Shown here one piece after another: positions 44,430 through 56,819 of a stretch of 64,000 nt of DNA. The stretch is from assembly GCF_009730915.1 (NCBI RefSeq), contig NC_052487.1, forward strand, positions 1,984,001-2,048,000. The letters run 5' to 3'. The notes under the pieces were generated by a model, which searched no databases, was not told the origin of the DNA, and was given only the letters and a program-made list of their open reading frames with translations. Numbering within the stretch: position 1 is the stretch's first letter; every line of letters starts with the position of its first letter. The position numbers were made by a program, and so were the translations under genes. This DNA is from Dioscorea cayenensis subsp. rotundata. Its lineage: Eukaryota; Streptophyta; Magnoliopsida; Dioscoreales; Dioscoreaceae.

Positions 44430-46613
44430 TCAATCATCCACCTCTGCCTTGATAATGTCCAGAAGTTCATCCTTGTATTCTTCAAAGCTCCCTGGGAACT
44501 TCCTCACAGTACCCGCATCCACTTCCCATATCTCGCTATTCTCTTCATATTCACATACACGTGAAATCAACCGAGAGTCATGACTAACCAAGACAACACC
44601 GCCGGTGAATTCATCAAGTGCATCAGCCAATGCATCAATGCTCTGCATATCCAAGTGATTCGTAGGCTCATCTAGAAGTAGAATATGAGGGTTGGACATC
44701 GATATAGAAGTGAAAACAACACGAGCTTTCTGCCCTCCGGAAAGCTTGACAATTGGTGTGAGGTGATTATGGCTAGGGAGCCCAAACTTGCCAAGCTTTG
44801 CTCGCACTGCTTCTTGCTTGCTCATCCCAACCTGATTCGGATGAAGACGGAGAAGGTACTCAACAGGGGTCTCATCCATTGTCAAAAGATCGACGAAATG
44901 CTGGGAGTATCTCCCAATTCGAAGTTTCTGGCTCCGTCGCACCTCACCCTCAATCGGAGAAAGATCACCGGCAATAAGGTTGAGCAATGTGGACTTCCCA
45001 GCACCATTAGGCCCTACAATGGCTACCCTAGTTCCCATATCAATGCCGAGATTGAGATCAGATAACTTGAAATCCTCCCTGCCAGGATAGCTGAAGCTTG
45101 CATCAATGAGCTGAAGGAGAGGTGGAGTGAGCTCAGTAGGTTCCGGGAAGTGAAACTCCACACTATAATCCCTCCATTTCTTCGGTGCCTCAGGTCGTTG
45201 ATCATCATCATCGTCGGCGGCCTTCCCTTTCCCCTTGCCCTTCCCCTTGGCCGCTTCCTTAGCAGCCGTGAACTTGGCACGATCCTTGACTTTATCCTGC
45301 TGAGCTTTGCTACCAGTTCTCCTCGCTGCCTTCAACTGCTTATCATAAACCTCAAACTTCTTATTCATCTCTGTGCGCTTCTGTTCATATCCCCTCTCGA
45401 AATCGTCGAAGTTTCCTCTGTAGACATGGAGCTTGAGGTCATGAAGATGAATGATCTCCTCGCACACAGTGTTCAGGAAGTCACGATCGTGTGAAACGAC
45501 GATGAGGGTTTTCTTCCATCTTGTGAGGTACTGCTCCAGCCAAAGCACGGCGCGGAGATCAAGGTGGTTGGTGGGCTCGTCGAGGAGGAGAAGCGTTGGC
45601 TGGATGAACAGCGCCCGCGCCAGCGAGATCCTCATCCGCCATCCACCACTAAAGGACTTCGTCGGGCGGCCTTGCATCTCCTTTGTAAACCCTAATCCAG
45701 CGAGGATCTTTGACGCCCGTGCCTCCGCAGCGTCGGAGCCCATCAGTTGCAGCTTCTCATAGATTTCCTTGAGCTTCTCCCCATCATCATCATCGGCGCC
45801 ATCATCGTCCCCCTCTGGCTTGTTGGATAGCTCCTCGGCTTCTTTACGGAGATGGACGAGCTCCTCATCGGCGGAGACAACGGCGGTGAGCGCGGAGCGA
45901 TCATCACCGATGATCTCTTGCTCAACGAGAAGCACGTCGATGTTGCGCGGCACCGGGATCTTGCGCCACGCGAGGAGTTTCAGGAGCGTGGACTTCCCCA
46001 TCCCGTTGGGACCGACGAGACCGTACCGGCGGCCATGCGAGATCTTCACCGACGTGTTCTTGAGAAGCTCCTTCCCGCGGGCCGACACGGAGAAGTTCTC
46101 CACGACGATGTCCTTCACGTTATCATCAGCGGCCGTGGCCGAATCATCTTCAGACGAGACGCGGGTACCAAGGACGACGGTGAACGCGTCACGATCATCA
46201 CGGAGAGCCTCCTGCCGAGCGACCTCGCGGGCATGGGCCGCCATCACCTCCTTCTTCTCGAGTTTCTTCACGTCCTTACCAGAGACCACCGCGGCAGCGT
46301 TGGAGAGATCGGACGAAGCTCCGCCGCGGGATTTTGGAGGAGGCGGCGCCGGAAGTCCATCATCGGCATCGGAATCGGAATCGGAAGGGGGGAGATCGAT
46401 GCCATCGGTGTAGGTGGAAACAGGCTTTGGCTTGGATTTCTTCGGCGCGGCGGCGGCGGCGGTGGAAGAAGAGGGTTTGGGACGATCCATGCTGGCGAGC
46501 ATGGCGGAGACGGACATCTTCTCCTTTTTAGCGCCGGAGGTGGCACTTCCGGCGGCCGTCTTCGACCCTTTCGCGGCGGCGCGATCTTCAGAGGCGGTGG
46601 TTTTTCTGCCCAT
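44430..46613 (-). CDS. ABCF4: ABC transporter F family member 4 (GCN20/ABCF type)
   Basis: Soluble twin-ATPase of the ABC-F family; family members act on ribosomes and translation control rather than in transport. Intronless, 727 residues, close to the size of plant ABCF4 proteins. The N-terminal about 165 residues are charged and low-complexity with SVSAMLASMDRPKP and YTDGIDLPPSDSD, as in plant ABCF4. Domain 1: Walker A GPNGMGKST (201-209), signature SGGWRMRISLARALF (from 322), Walker B LLLLDEPTNHLD (341-352), switch His in VVSHDRDFL. A basic linker (KAARRTGSKAQQDKVKDRAK, then GKGKGKGKAADDDDD) follows. Domain 2: Walker A GPNGAGKST (534-542), signature LSGGQKARV (624-632), Walker B HILLLDEPTNHLD. 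There are no membrane segments. Convergent with EMC6. Start codon at the first in-frame ATG. Confidence 0.97.
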   Translation of the reverse strand: MGRKTTASEDRAAAKGSKTAAGSATSGAKKEKMSVSAMLASMDRPKPSSSTAAAAAPKKSKPKPVSTYTDGIDLPPSDSDSDADDGLPAPPPPKSRGGASSDLSNAAAVVSGKDVKKLEKKEVMAAHAREVARQEALRDDRDAFTVVLGTRVSSEDDSATAADDNVKDIVVENFSVSARGKELLKNTSVKISHGRRYGLVGPNGMGKSTLLKLLAWRKIPVPRNIDVLLVEQEIIGDDRSALTAVVSADEELVHLRKEAEELSNKPEGDDDGADDDDGEKLKEIYEKLQLMGSDAAEARASKILAGLGFTKEMQGRPTKSFSGGWRMRISLARALFIQPTLLLLDEPTNHLDLRAVLWLEQYLTRWKKTLIVVSHDRDFLNTVCEEIIHLHDLKLHVYRGNFDDFERGYEQKRTEMNKKFEVYDKQLKAARRTGSKAQQDKVKDRAKFTAAKEAAKGKGKGKGKAADDDDDQRPEAPKKWRDYSVEFHFPEPTELTPPLLQLIDASFSYPGREDFKLSDLNLGIDMGTRVAIVGPNGAGKSTLLNLIAGDLSPIEGEVRRSQKLRIGRYSQHFVDLLTMDETPVEYLLRLHPNQVGMSKQEAVRAKLGKFGLPSHNHLTPIVKLSGGQKARVVFTSISMSNPHILLLDEPTNHLDMQSIDALADALDEFTGGVVLVSHDSRLISRVCEYEENSEIWEVDAGTVRKFPGSFEEYKDELLDIIKAEVDD

Positions 46614-47894
46614 CGTTAGAAAGAAAGATTCACAAGGAAACGATGAGAAAGAAAAAGAACTCGATATATAAAGAAAGATCGAAACCCCAACCTTTCATTA
46701 ATCGGATTCGGATCCTTTCTTACCTACACTTGGATTTCGGATCCTATTCGGATTCAGATTGAATATGATGCATCCGATTAGATTTAAAGTTATAATTGAT
46801 CCAAAAATATACCAAATTTTTTTTTTTTATCCCCACTAGGGAAAATTTTAGTCTACTCATTTATTTGTTATGCTATTTTAGTCTCTGAAGTACAAAAAAA
46901 ATTTTATTTGAAAACAGCGACAAGCCCTTACATCTATGAGGTGAGTGTGTGAGCTACATCACTCGTGAGTCCAATCATTTGAACCAAGTGATTTTGGTGC
47001 ACAAAAATATTTTTTTAGTCTGTTTTATATTTATTTATTTTTAATATAACAAAATTGACTAGCAAAGATTGACACTAAGACACCAAGAAGATTTATACAG
47101 CAATGATTTCTATTCCATAGAATATATATATATACAGAAGAATTTTTTATATATTGGTAATAACTCAATGAAACAACAGTAAATTTCTCACAATAACTGA
47201 ATGTAAACCAAGGATTCTATCTTCTCAGATTGTGTATTATTTATCACTAACTTCATTATGCATTTGTGATACAAAACTCTGCAATCATCTTTATATTCCT
47301 ATACTGCATGCACAAATCTCTATATTCCTTTGCAATACTTAAAACCAACGTGAATTTATTTATTTATTTATTTATTTTATTGTAATTTTCAACAGGGTTT
47401 TGTAGCTTCAGGGATTTCTTTTTCTCTTCAGATTTAGTACATTGATTTGCATGAAGTTGTCTTATTAGTTTCAGTTTCAATTCCAGGAATTGTGCTTGTT
47501 TTGTTTTTAATGTTTCAAGGCCATGAGTTTAAAACTAATCAAGACTGGCACTACAAGTCTACAACACCACCAAAAACACAAAAAGTTTAGTTCTTTTCAA
47601 ATAACAATATATTTCTGAACAATATACAACAAAATCTAAACAATATTTTCCAAAATTTACTTTGATTCTTTGAACAAAGCATGCCATGTTTTAAAAATAA
47701 TTTATGAAGGACTAATTAGAAAATAAAATATTTTTAAGGGGCAAAAACGCAAGTTACCACCTCTTCCTGTATAAATTCAGGAGAACGCAGCACATAGAAT
47801 TGAATTCCCGTGTTGCTCTTCTTCTCCCAAAACCTTCCCTTTTGATCTTTGCTAGGGTTTCCAAAAAGAGATTTTGAGGACATAGATCTCATCT
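46614..47894. other. Intergenic, promoters of ABCF4 and the B3 gene
   Basis: Immediately upstream of ABCF4 are repeats of CGGATTCGGATCC type (46700-46765). The rest is AT-rich with a short (TATT)n run near 47357-47374. No gene seen. Confidence 0.45.
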
Positions 47895-50523
47895 ATGGAC
47901 GCGAGCATTCCCTCCTTCTTCAAAATTTACCTCCCCAACCTCGCAGCCAATCGCCTGGTATCTTGTTCTCCTGCCTCACTGAATTCTTGACTTCTGATTT
48001 GCCTTTCTATTTGTTTCTCCTTTTTATTGATTTAATTGTTCTTGTTGTGTTGTATTTTTATCAGAACTATTTCTTGTTGGAATGATTTTGATGAATGAAA
48101 TGATTACTGTGTTGTTTCAATACTGAAAACCCAGATCAAGATGAAGTTTTTATTGAATTGACGTGCAATTTCAATGGAGAAACATTTTTTGTTATTCGTA
48201 CTAGAATTTGTTGTTCTTTAAATAATAAAGAAACATTAATTTCATGATTAAAACTAGTATAAATTAAGTTACAAGTGTTGGTGATCCAGTTGATTCCGCC
48301 AAAATTTGTTCGACATCTGCGGCATGAAACGAAAGGGATGGTGCATTTAAAGGGGCCAACAGGGAAGACATGGAATGTTGAATTGGTTGAGGATGGCAAA
48401 GAGATGGCATTTGAAAAGGGATGGAAGGAGTTTGTTGCTGATCATTCTATTGTTTTGGGTGATTTCTTGCTCTTCGGATACGAAGGGAGCTCGTGTTTCA
48501 CCGTGCTTGTGTATGAAAAGACTGCTTGCCAGAGACAATTTGTTTCTTCTCCTCAGGTTGATGATATCTCTGTTGTCATTGAGAATGAAAATACAAGGAA
48601 TAGAAGGATAGATGATGATCATGGTGGTGATAGAACCAAGTTGAATCAGATCAAAGCTTCTTCAAATGACAAGCAAGAGAGTGAAGGTTAGTTTGATTTA
48701 ATTATATTTCATTCTGAAGTATATGATGTTATAAGAAACTGACAGACAAATTCTACTGACCACCATCACATTAAAAGGATGGTAATTCTTTCCCTTGCCA
48801 AGTGAGAGGTTGAGGGATCAACTCTTCTCACAACATTGGTTGAGGTGAGTTGCTTGTCCACTTAATATATATATATATATATATATAAGAATTTCTATTG
48901 GAAATTTGATTAAATTAGATTTGATGTTGCAGTTTTTTACTGGCTGTTTGGTTGAATTATGCTTGATTTTAAAGTATATAATGCTATAAGAAACTGAAAC
49001 AAATTTTACCAGCAGTTCAAGTAAATTATATTTGACTTTGGAAATGCTATAAGTAACTCATAGACGAATTTTACTGGCTGTTCGATTAAATTTTACTTGT
49101 TTTTGAAGTACATAATGCTATAATAGACTGACAGTGAATTTTACAAGCAGTTTGATTAAATTGTATTTGATTTTGAAGTATGTGGTGTTATTAGAGATTG
49201 ATCGAGGTATTTTTCGGGCGAAAACAGCTAGTAAAACCCCAATGCTTCCTAGTAAAACCCCAGCGCTTCCTTTGAGGTTCAGTGCGAGAGAGAGGAAGAA
49301 GAGTGTAACATGTCTATGTTGTAATTCTTATACTGATGAACTGGTTTCTGAAACCACATCCAAGCATCCCGGAGTTTCTTCAAATGATCAACCTAAGATA
49401 CCCGGTAAATTCTCCCATTTGAAGTATATTTGATTTTGGAGTATGTGATGTTATTGACACTAAACTGTTGTTTTAGATTCGGCAATACCTGACAAGTTGA
49501 TCAATGAAATAAAAGAAGAAAACAAAACCCCTGAACCTCCTACAAAACGGACAAAATCTCGAAGTGGTGCTAGACACAAGCTGCAACAATCCCAATCACT
49601 GAATTATAACATTAATGGTATTTCACATTCCAAACTCAATCAGATTAAGGCTATTGTTGTTGTTAGTTGTTGATCTAATGTTATGCTTCTTGCAGATATG
49701 CACATTCCAAAATGTGGGTATGTAGAATCGCACAGGCGACCTGTTACAAAAGAAGAAATCGCCCGCCCTGTTCGGATGGCAAAGTCATTCAAGTCGAAAT
49801 ATCCTTTTGTAACAATTGTTATGCAGAAGGCCTACGTATACAGAGGTTTCATGTTGGTAAATTCTCATTCCAATACTTGGAATACTATTACATCCTAAGT
49901 TCTTATGGAAGTTCCTGGTACATAGAAAAGCTACACATAAGAGGGAATTTGTTTATCAAATTTCTATATTTACCTTCCAAAGTATAAACATCATGTGTCA
50001 ATAATAACTTATCGAAGATCAAATTCAGTCATGAAAATGTTCAGAATTCTTTTTGCTAATTTGGGTCCATATGTTATATAGTTTGATTTAGGATGCATAA
50101 CAATGAACTTACCTGTTAACGCATGCTTGGATTCTAACATTCAGAACTGTTAATTTTTGTTGAATGCCATGGTTTTGCTTTCCTACTCTGTCTTGGTTGT
50201 TTAATTATCCAAAATTTAGTTTGCTGAGAAATTATATACATATATATATGCTTGGTATGCAGCACATCCCAAATGCTTTTGCGAGGAAGCATCTTGTGAA
50301 GGTGCCAATGGAAATTACCCTTTGGGATCCAAACGGAATACGATGGGAAGTTCTGTGTAAATGCCATAGCAAACGTACAAGTTTCACCGCTGGTTGGTAC
50401 AGGTTTTCTCTTGTAAACAACCTTGAAAGGAATGACGTCTGCATCTTCGAGCTAATTAAGAGCAACGAGATGCGGGTGCATATTTTCAGGGTAGTTGAAG
50501 AAATAACACCATTGATCAAATGA
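47895..50523 (+). CDS. REM-type B3 domain protein, two B3 domains (copy 1)
   Basis: Plant-specific DNA-binding protein, presumed nuclear transcription regulator. Six exons in my model: 47895-47957, 48290-48686, 49195-49404, 49477-49617, 49696-49856 and 50263-50523; 410 residues. The N-terminal B3 domain starts MDASIPSFFKIYLPNLAANR, continues LIPPKFVRHL, TWNVELVEDG, KGWKEFVADHSI, GDFLLFGYEG, and ends LVYEKTACQ. A linker follows with basic and Ser/Thr-rich parts (PPTKRTKSRSGARHK). The C-terminal B3 domain has PFVTIVMQKAYVYRGFMLHI, KVPMEITLWDPNGIRWEV, AGWYRFSLVNNLERNDVCIF and MRVHIFRV. The acceptor of exon 3 is uncertain by a few bases (an alternative AG lies 10 nt further on). It is convergent with, and related to, the gene at 51512-55602. 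Targets unknown. Confidence 0.85.
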
Positions 50524-51511
50524 AAGAAATGACATAAAGATAGCTGATCTCAAGAAAATAAGTACGCATCCAATTTTTAATTTGAATTAGTCTTGAATAT
50601 TTTTTTTAGTTGTCTGATTTTTTCTTCTCAATGTAAATGTGCAGGATTGGCTCTGAATTGTATCCGGAGAGGACGAAAAGCTAGATTACTGAGGCGATCT
50701 GTAATTTAAATACTCTCTTCAGTAGATTATTATCTAGTTCATGATTGTCGAACTCTGATTACCATTCCCTTTCATTTGATCATAAACAATTTGTAATATT
50801 AAAGTTTGATCTAATAAAAAAGAGCTAATTGAAATGTTGTATGCTTCATGAATCATGTATTTTTGAAACTACAGTTATCGAAACCGAAATGCAGTGATGG
50901 GGACAGGAATCGTTGATTGTGAGTTTTTCTAAGTTTTTGGTTTGCATTGGCAGATAAATGGAATGATCATGAAGCAATCACTTTATTGGTTTATGATTGA
51001 ATGCAGAAATCATATAATTGTTATCGATATGAAATGCAATAGTTTCAATGATGAGATTTAACCATTATTAACTTTGTTTTACTTTCATCTATGTACTAAA
51101 TGTGATTTTATATTTCAATGAAATGTGAGATATAGAGTTAACTGACTAAAAAAAACACAAACACATGAAATGCAACAGATTCAAATGAGATCTATTTTTA
51201 ATGAAATGTTACAGTCAACAATAGGAAATTTTGTTTATGAGAAGCACAGGAATGCTGTAAATAAATGTTTGCATCTCAAATTCAAAGTAAATCATTTGAT
51301 TTTAACTGATCACAGCATAGAAACATGAAATTCAACCTGAAATTAGTTACTGATGACAACAACAAGAATTGCAACAACCATGAATCACATAATTGTTACT
51401 AATTAAAACACTGACAAACAAAATGCATCCGGCTTAATGAGCTCAAAGACGAACAAGTAAAAGAGAATTTCTTTCAGTATATGGAGGCGAACAAGAAGAG
51501 ATGGCATCTCA
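50524..51511. other. Intergenic between the two convergent B3 genes
   Basis: 3' untranslated regions of both genes and AT-rich DNA. No separate gene seen; the minus-strand frame at 51403-51621 overlaps the terminal exon of the second B3 gene in another frame. Confidence 0.5.
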
Positions 51512-54500
51512 TCAGGGAGACCGAGGGTTGAACCTAACCAGTGGTGTGATTTCATCCAGCACCCTGAAGATGCGCACACGCATTTCATCTGGTTTGATGA
51601 GCTCAAAGACGCAAACATCACCAGTTTCCAGATTGTTATCGTATGAGAACCGGCTCCACCCGCTCCTTATTCCAGCTCGGCGTCGATAGAAAAGGTATGC
51701 CACTGTCCATGACCTCCCATTTGGACCCCAAAGAGTCATTTTTGTGTTGACCTTTGGGAGATACTCCTTCGCAAAACTAAACGGAAGGTTCTGCAATCAA
51801 AGAATTCAGAAAAAGTCACTCAAGAAAATTGGAAGTCATGACAGAGCTATTGTCTAACATTAAGAAAACCAAATTTTCAATTAATACAGTAATGAAAATT
51901 CTAGAGTAAGTGCCCGAAGAACATGGCTCCCTCTCTAGTTTGCTTGTTTAACTTGGTATGAATTTCAAACTCCACAATGATTATTATATGGTTGAAGAAC
52001 AAAGCAAGCAAATTGAGCATACAAACTTACTAAAGCTGTCGACTTTGTTGTGCTAAAGCAACATGTGGAAACAAAGGATGAATACTGTACATGCACAAAA
52101 AAGTTTACAGCAGTAATGCAATTTAAGATATTGACTTAAGTGTATGGTTCATGCAAATTAAAGCAATTTCATATACTGAAAAAAGCACAAAGTTCTTGTA
52201 TATTAGAGCAGAAGAAATTGTTATTTTAACAATTAAACCATATTAGACATTGCTTGTTATCACCTTGCTAAATTGATTCGCATTTTCTTATATATAAAGG
52301 GATTTGAATGAGTTTCTATAAGAGCAGATTTGCATACAATCAGTACACAATGAATTCAGTATCTATGAAGGAAAGTGTCACTGATATGTCAAACATGAAG
52401 TACCACATGCTTGGATGTAAATCATTGTATTTATGCTGAGAATTTATTCTTGAAGAGATTTTTTTGTTTATTCTTTTGGAAATCCAGGTTCATAACAAGA
52501 AAAACCACTAACAATCAGGGATATTAAACTTCAAATGCACAAAAAGAAAATATATTCTTCATAAGTGAGAGTGAGAAAAGAGAACAAGTAGTTATGTTAA
52601 AAACAGTGGCTATTAAATTTTGAATAAGATAAAACAGAAGTTGTATCCTTTCATAAGAGAGAGTGAGAAAAGAGTACTTTTATAAAGGATTGTGTTTATC
52701 CATCAAACCAAGCCCATCAACACTTAGCATATTTGCAAAATTTTTGGGACCAAGCCATGAAAAGAACCGAAACAATTGCATTTGAGCCACCCACTTTCTA
52801 AACTTAACAAGTTTCCATGTAAGTATACATGATATGAGTAGAGTAAATTAAGTGATCATAGAGCAAAAATATTCAATAACACAATGTAGAGCGCATACAA
52901 GAAAGTATCGGGAAAAGAAAGGAATAGTATAGGTATTAACACAAGAAGGTACAAATCGCTTGGTCAAGGGTTAATGAGGCATTACCAACTGGAAATGGTG
53001 ATAGACATAAGAGTCTCGCATAATGACCACAGTAAAAGGATTCAGAGGCTGATATGCCTCTGCCTTTTCAAGAACTCTAGTCAATTCCTGCTTTGTGACA
53101 GGCCGCCTTTGAGATTTTAAAGGCGCTGTATAACTTTCTCCGGTTGCAGCTGCATGATACATTACAAAGATGGCTGAGTTTAAATTTAAAAGATATCTAC
53201 ATCATATGTATCACTCAACCAAAAAGTTAAAATATCAAGTTCAAGAAAGCCAATCAAGATTTTACTAAGAAATTCATGAAACTCACCATTTTCATGCTGA
53301 GCAACAGGTTCAGTACACCGAACATTCTCCGGCTGTTTCTTGGCCTTTCTTTTCTTCCCAGTAATCTTTTTGGGTACTTTTGCTGGTGGCTTATACTCAC
53401 CATCGCTCTTTTCAGTATTGCTTGTTATATTAGGATTATACGAGCTATCATTCTCTTGCGCCTTCTTCTTCCGTGCTCTTTTCCTGACAACCTTTACTTT
53501 TACATTCTTTGATGGACCATCAACAATCTTATCTTGTAAATTCTCCGATGAAATGGAATCAACTTGTACTTGTGCATTCTCTGATGGAATGTCAGCAACC
53601 TTATCTTGTAAATTATCCGACGAACTGTAATCAACATGTGCATTCTCTGACAGAACATCAGCAACCTTATCTTGTAAACTCTCTGATGAAATGTAATCAA
53701 CCTTTACTTGTACATCCTCCAGAGGATTTACTTGTGCATTCTCTGGTGGACTGTCGTTGGTATCGACCATAATGTGAGGAGTTTTCGAGAGTTCAATGTT
53801 CAATTTCTTGATCATTCTTCCTCTTTTCTGAAGAATATTAGGCAGAGAGCACTCACTATCATCTGTGACAAAAGTTTTTCTCACTCGATAACCTTTTTCA
53901 GCTACAAAACATCATCCAAATGAAAAAATTAAGCACGAAAGAAAAAAATAACGATGATCAACATACCAGAAATTCTTTGATACTTGAACTTAGAAAAGTC
54001 ATAATCAAAGATAAATTGAATAATGTTTCAAGAAACTAGAAAAGATAAATCATTTCCAAACCATGGTTTAACTTGAACCAGAACAATCAATTGATCACTA
54101 CCTAAGTTTTCCTTTGGTGATACTCGCTTTGTCCTGGCATTCCTCGGCTTGGCAGTAAAAGCTTCTTCCTTCAAGCAAGCAGTTTGATCAAATATTTGCA
54201 CATATAAATTCAAATCCTCGTATCGAAAAACCATGAAATCCCCAATCATTATGGAGTGATCATCGACAAACTCCTCCCAACCTCTCACAATTGACATTTT
54301 ATCACCTCTCATTCTCAACTCGGCATTCCACTTGTTAGAGCTCGGACCGATCAATTGTAATTGTTGAGGCAATTCACCTCTTATGTTTTGAGTGAACTTC
54401 GGAGGAATGTCCTGCAGTGCATTTATAGACATACCGAACATGAAAACCGATGAATGAAATTCTTGCTACTTATAGATATAAACGAGTGAGTCAACTTAAA

Positions 54501-55602
54501 AATTGGTTATATGAATACAATGCAAGTTCATAAGATCATTGAATGCCGAATAATAAATCAAGGCCACACAGAGCTCTTGTTACAAAGTTTTACACAAAAA
54601 AACACAGTAAAAGCATGGCATATGCATGACTTGAGCAAAAATACAAGTTCTTTAACCAGTAAAGAGAAAGCACGACATGAAGATTCAATTAAGAAAGCTA
54701 TACATGATTTTGATTTCAGATAAATTGGAATTCATGTCAAAAGATTAAAATCACAAAACTACAACACTGGACATCATTAACCCATGAACAGAACAGTTGA
54801 TTATTACAGGCAGAGAAAAGAAAGCAAGACTATTAAATTCAGTTTTGCAAGGAATGCATAACTTGAATTTCAGAGAACTTGGAACTTATAAAAAGATCAA
54901 AAATCAATTGAACAAAAAAATGCAAAACACTTTAATCAATGAACAGAAGATAACTTGAAACTTAATATCAAAAGACCAAAACCACTGGAATAAAAACATC
55001 AAAACCTTGCAACCGTGAATAGAGCAGTAGGTTATATTTAAACAAAAAAAAAACAGTCAAAATTCATAGAACAACAAGACTATGCATCAATTTCATCTCA
55101 GATAACTTGAAACTCATATCAAAAGACCAAAACCACTAAAACAAAAACACTGAAATCTTAAAACCATGAACAGAGCAGTTGGTTTTAAAAGAACAAACAC
55201 AATGAAAACTCATAGAACAGGAAGCATGACAACTAAATCCACCATTTTTGAAGCATACACAAGCAAAGAGCTTCATATAACTTGAAATTCAGATCAGAAA
55301 CAAAAACCAAAGAAAAAAAAATCCCATGAACAGAACACTTGGTCACAACAAACACTCACACAAACCTTGAACAAACAAACAAACATAACATCAAAGATTC
55401 AACTTTGACAACTCCTCATGACTTGATTTCAAACTTCAAACAATTCAAAACTCATACCAAAAAAATCAGAATGAACTGAAGAAAGAACACAACCCACAAA
55501 ATGAAGTGAAGGGGAATCAGAACAGAAACATTATACCAAGTGTTTGGCACTGAAATTGGGAAGGAAAACCTTGAAGAAACATGGAATTCTTCTCTCAGCC
55601 AT
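51512..55602 (-). CDS. REM-type B3 domain protein, two B3 domains (copy 2)
   Basis: Five exons: 55537-55602, 54102-54411, 53287-53901, 52986-53149 and 51512-51790, in phase, 477 residues. N-terminal B3: MAERRIPCFFKVFLPNFSAK, DIPPKFTQNIRGELP, GWEEFVDDHSIMIGDFMVFR, LYVQIFDQTAC. The linker exon encodes degenerate tandem repeats of about 24 residues (ESLQDKVADVLSENAHVDYS, DNLQDKVADIPSENAQVQVD, ENLQDKIVDGPSKNVKVKV) and two strong basic clusters (RKRARKKK and KKITGKKRKAKK) likely to act as nuclear signals. C-terminal B3: PFTVVIMRDSYVYHHFQL, NLPFSFAKEYLPKV, TLWGPNGRSWTVAY, SGWSRFSYDNNLETGDVCVF, MRVRIFRVLDEIT. Introns are long (up to 1.2 kb). It is an inverted paralogue of the neighbouring B3 gene, longer because of the repeat-bearing linker. 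Nuclear DNA-binding role inferred from the family. Confidence 0.87.
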
Positions 55603-56819
55603 TGCAAACCTTGAGAGATAACCTTCAAGGTGTGCACCACCATCAATAAGAACAACCTCCCTGTGTTGCTGATCCTCCTCTGTTTGTATAAAGAGGTGGT
55701 GAAATGCCGAATAGAAGCCAAAAATGGAAAACTCTAATCCTGATTAGCTGTAAGAGACCGTACATCATCATTCCTCTTCAACCGAATAGAACCACGCCAC
55801 GTGTACATCCGACATAGGAACCATAGGTGAGCCCCACCTAATCTAAAGTTGGTCAATTTAATAATGAGTTTGCTGTCAAGAATTAAACAGGGTGGGTATG
55901 TAGACAGCCACTTAATTTTTGCCACGTAATCTAGAAACGTTGTATGTGTGAATGGTTCTAGTTTATACCGGTTTTCGTTTCCACCCATTGTTTTCAAATT
56001 TTTTTTTGAAAAATAATAAATAATAAAATTTTATTTCAACTAACCTTTATGCATTTGTTTTTTTCTTCATAGTTTATTGCATTTAATTGCAACAAACCGC
56101 CTCGCCATGTTCATCCTCTTTTTTTTTTTTTTCGGTTATACTATTTAAATTTTAACTATTTTACAAAATACTATTTTAAAAAATATATCCAAATTATTAA
56201 ATTTATTTTAATAATAATTTAATATATTTTATATACTAATTTATTAGTAAATATTTGAAATATATGAATCTTGTTCCAAATAATCTCTTTAATTTTATTT
56301 GGCCTTATGTCCATTAATATTTCACTTCTATTTCAGTATTTTTTTTTTTTATATTTGGGCCGATTACATGGTTTTATCTCATCATTGATTCTGTTTGTTT
56401 GTGTTTTTTCTTGCATTGTGTTATCTTCTCCGTGTTTTAAATGTGACTATAGATAAGTAACGTCTTTTTTATAATAAAATAAATAAATCACATTTATTTT
56501 TTATACTTATTTTTATTTTAACATTTTTATTTTAAAAAATTACTATTTTTTATTTTAACATTTTTTATTTTTTTTATTTTTGCAAACATTTATATATTTA
56601 TCTCTATATTTTCATTTGCATGCATACTTATTAAAAATTTTCATTGTATTCACAAAAAATAGAATGTAAAAATTGATAATCCCTGCATATTATATTTTAT
56701 GGCGAAATTTATATGTCGTTTTCTAGATACTTTTAGATCGTACTTTTTATTTAAATATTTAAGTTTGCTTCAACCAAAAATTTTTGGGAATTTTACTAAT
56801 GATTGCACTAACATGGTGT
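55603..56819. other. Intergenic, no gene seen
   Basis: The first 150 bp belong to the B3 gene leader/promoter. Then AT-rich DNA; a minus-strand frame at 55734-55997 has no family features and lies in sequence with CCACGTGTACAT and GTGAGCCCCACC phrases, often seen in repeats. Confidence 0.45.

Noticed and set aside
45023-46671. Several long ORFs on the plus strand (for example 45769-46413 and 45852-46619)
   Set aside because: They are antisense shadows of the GC-rich ABCF4 gene and are rich in Arg/Ser without domains.
55734-55997. 87-codon minus-strand ORF upstream of the second B3 gene
   Set aside because: No family features and sequence resembling dispersed intergenic repeats.
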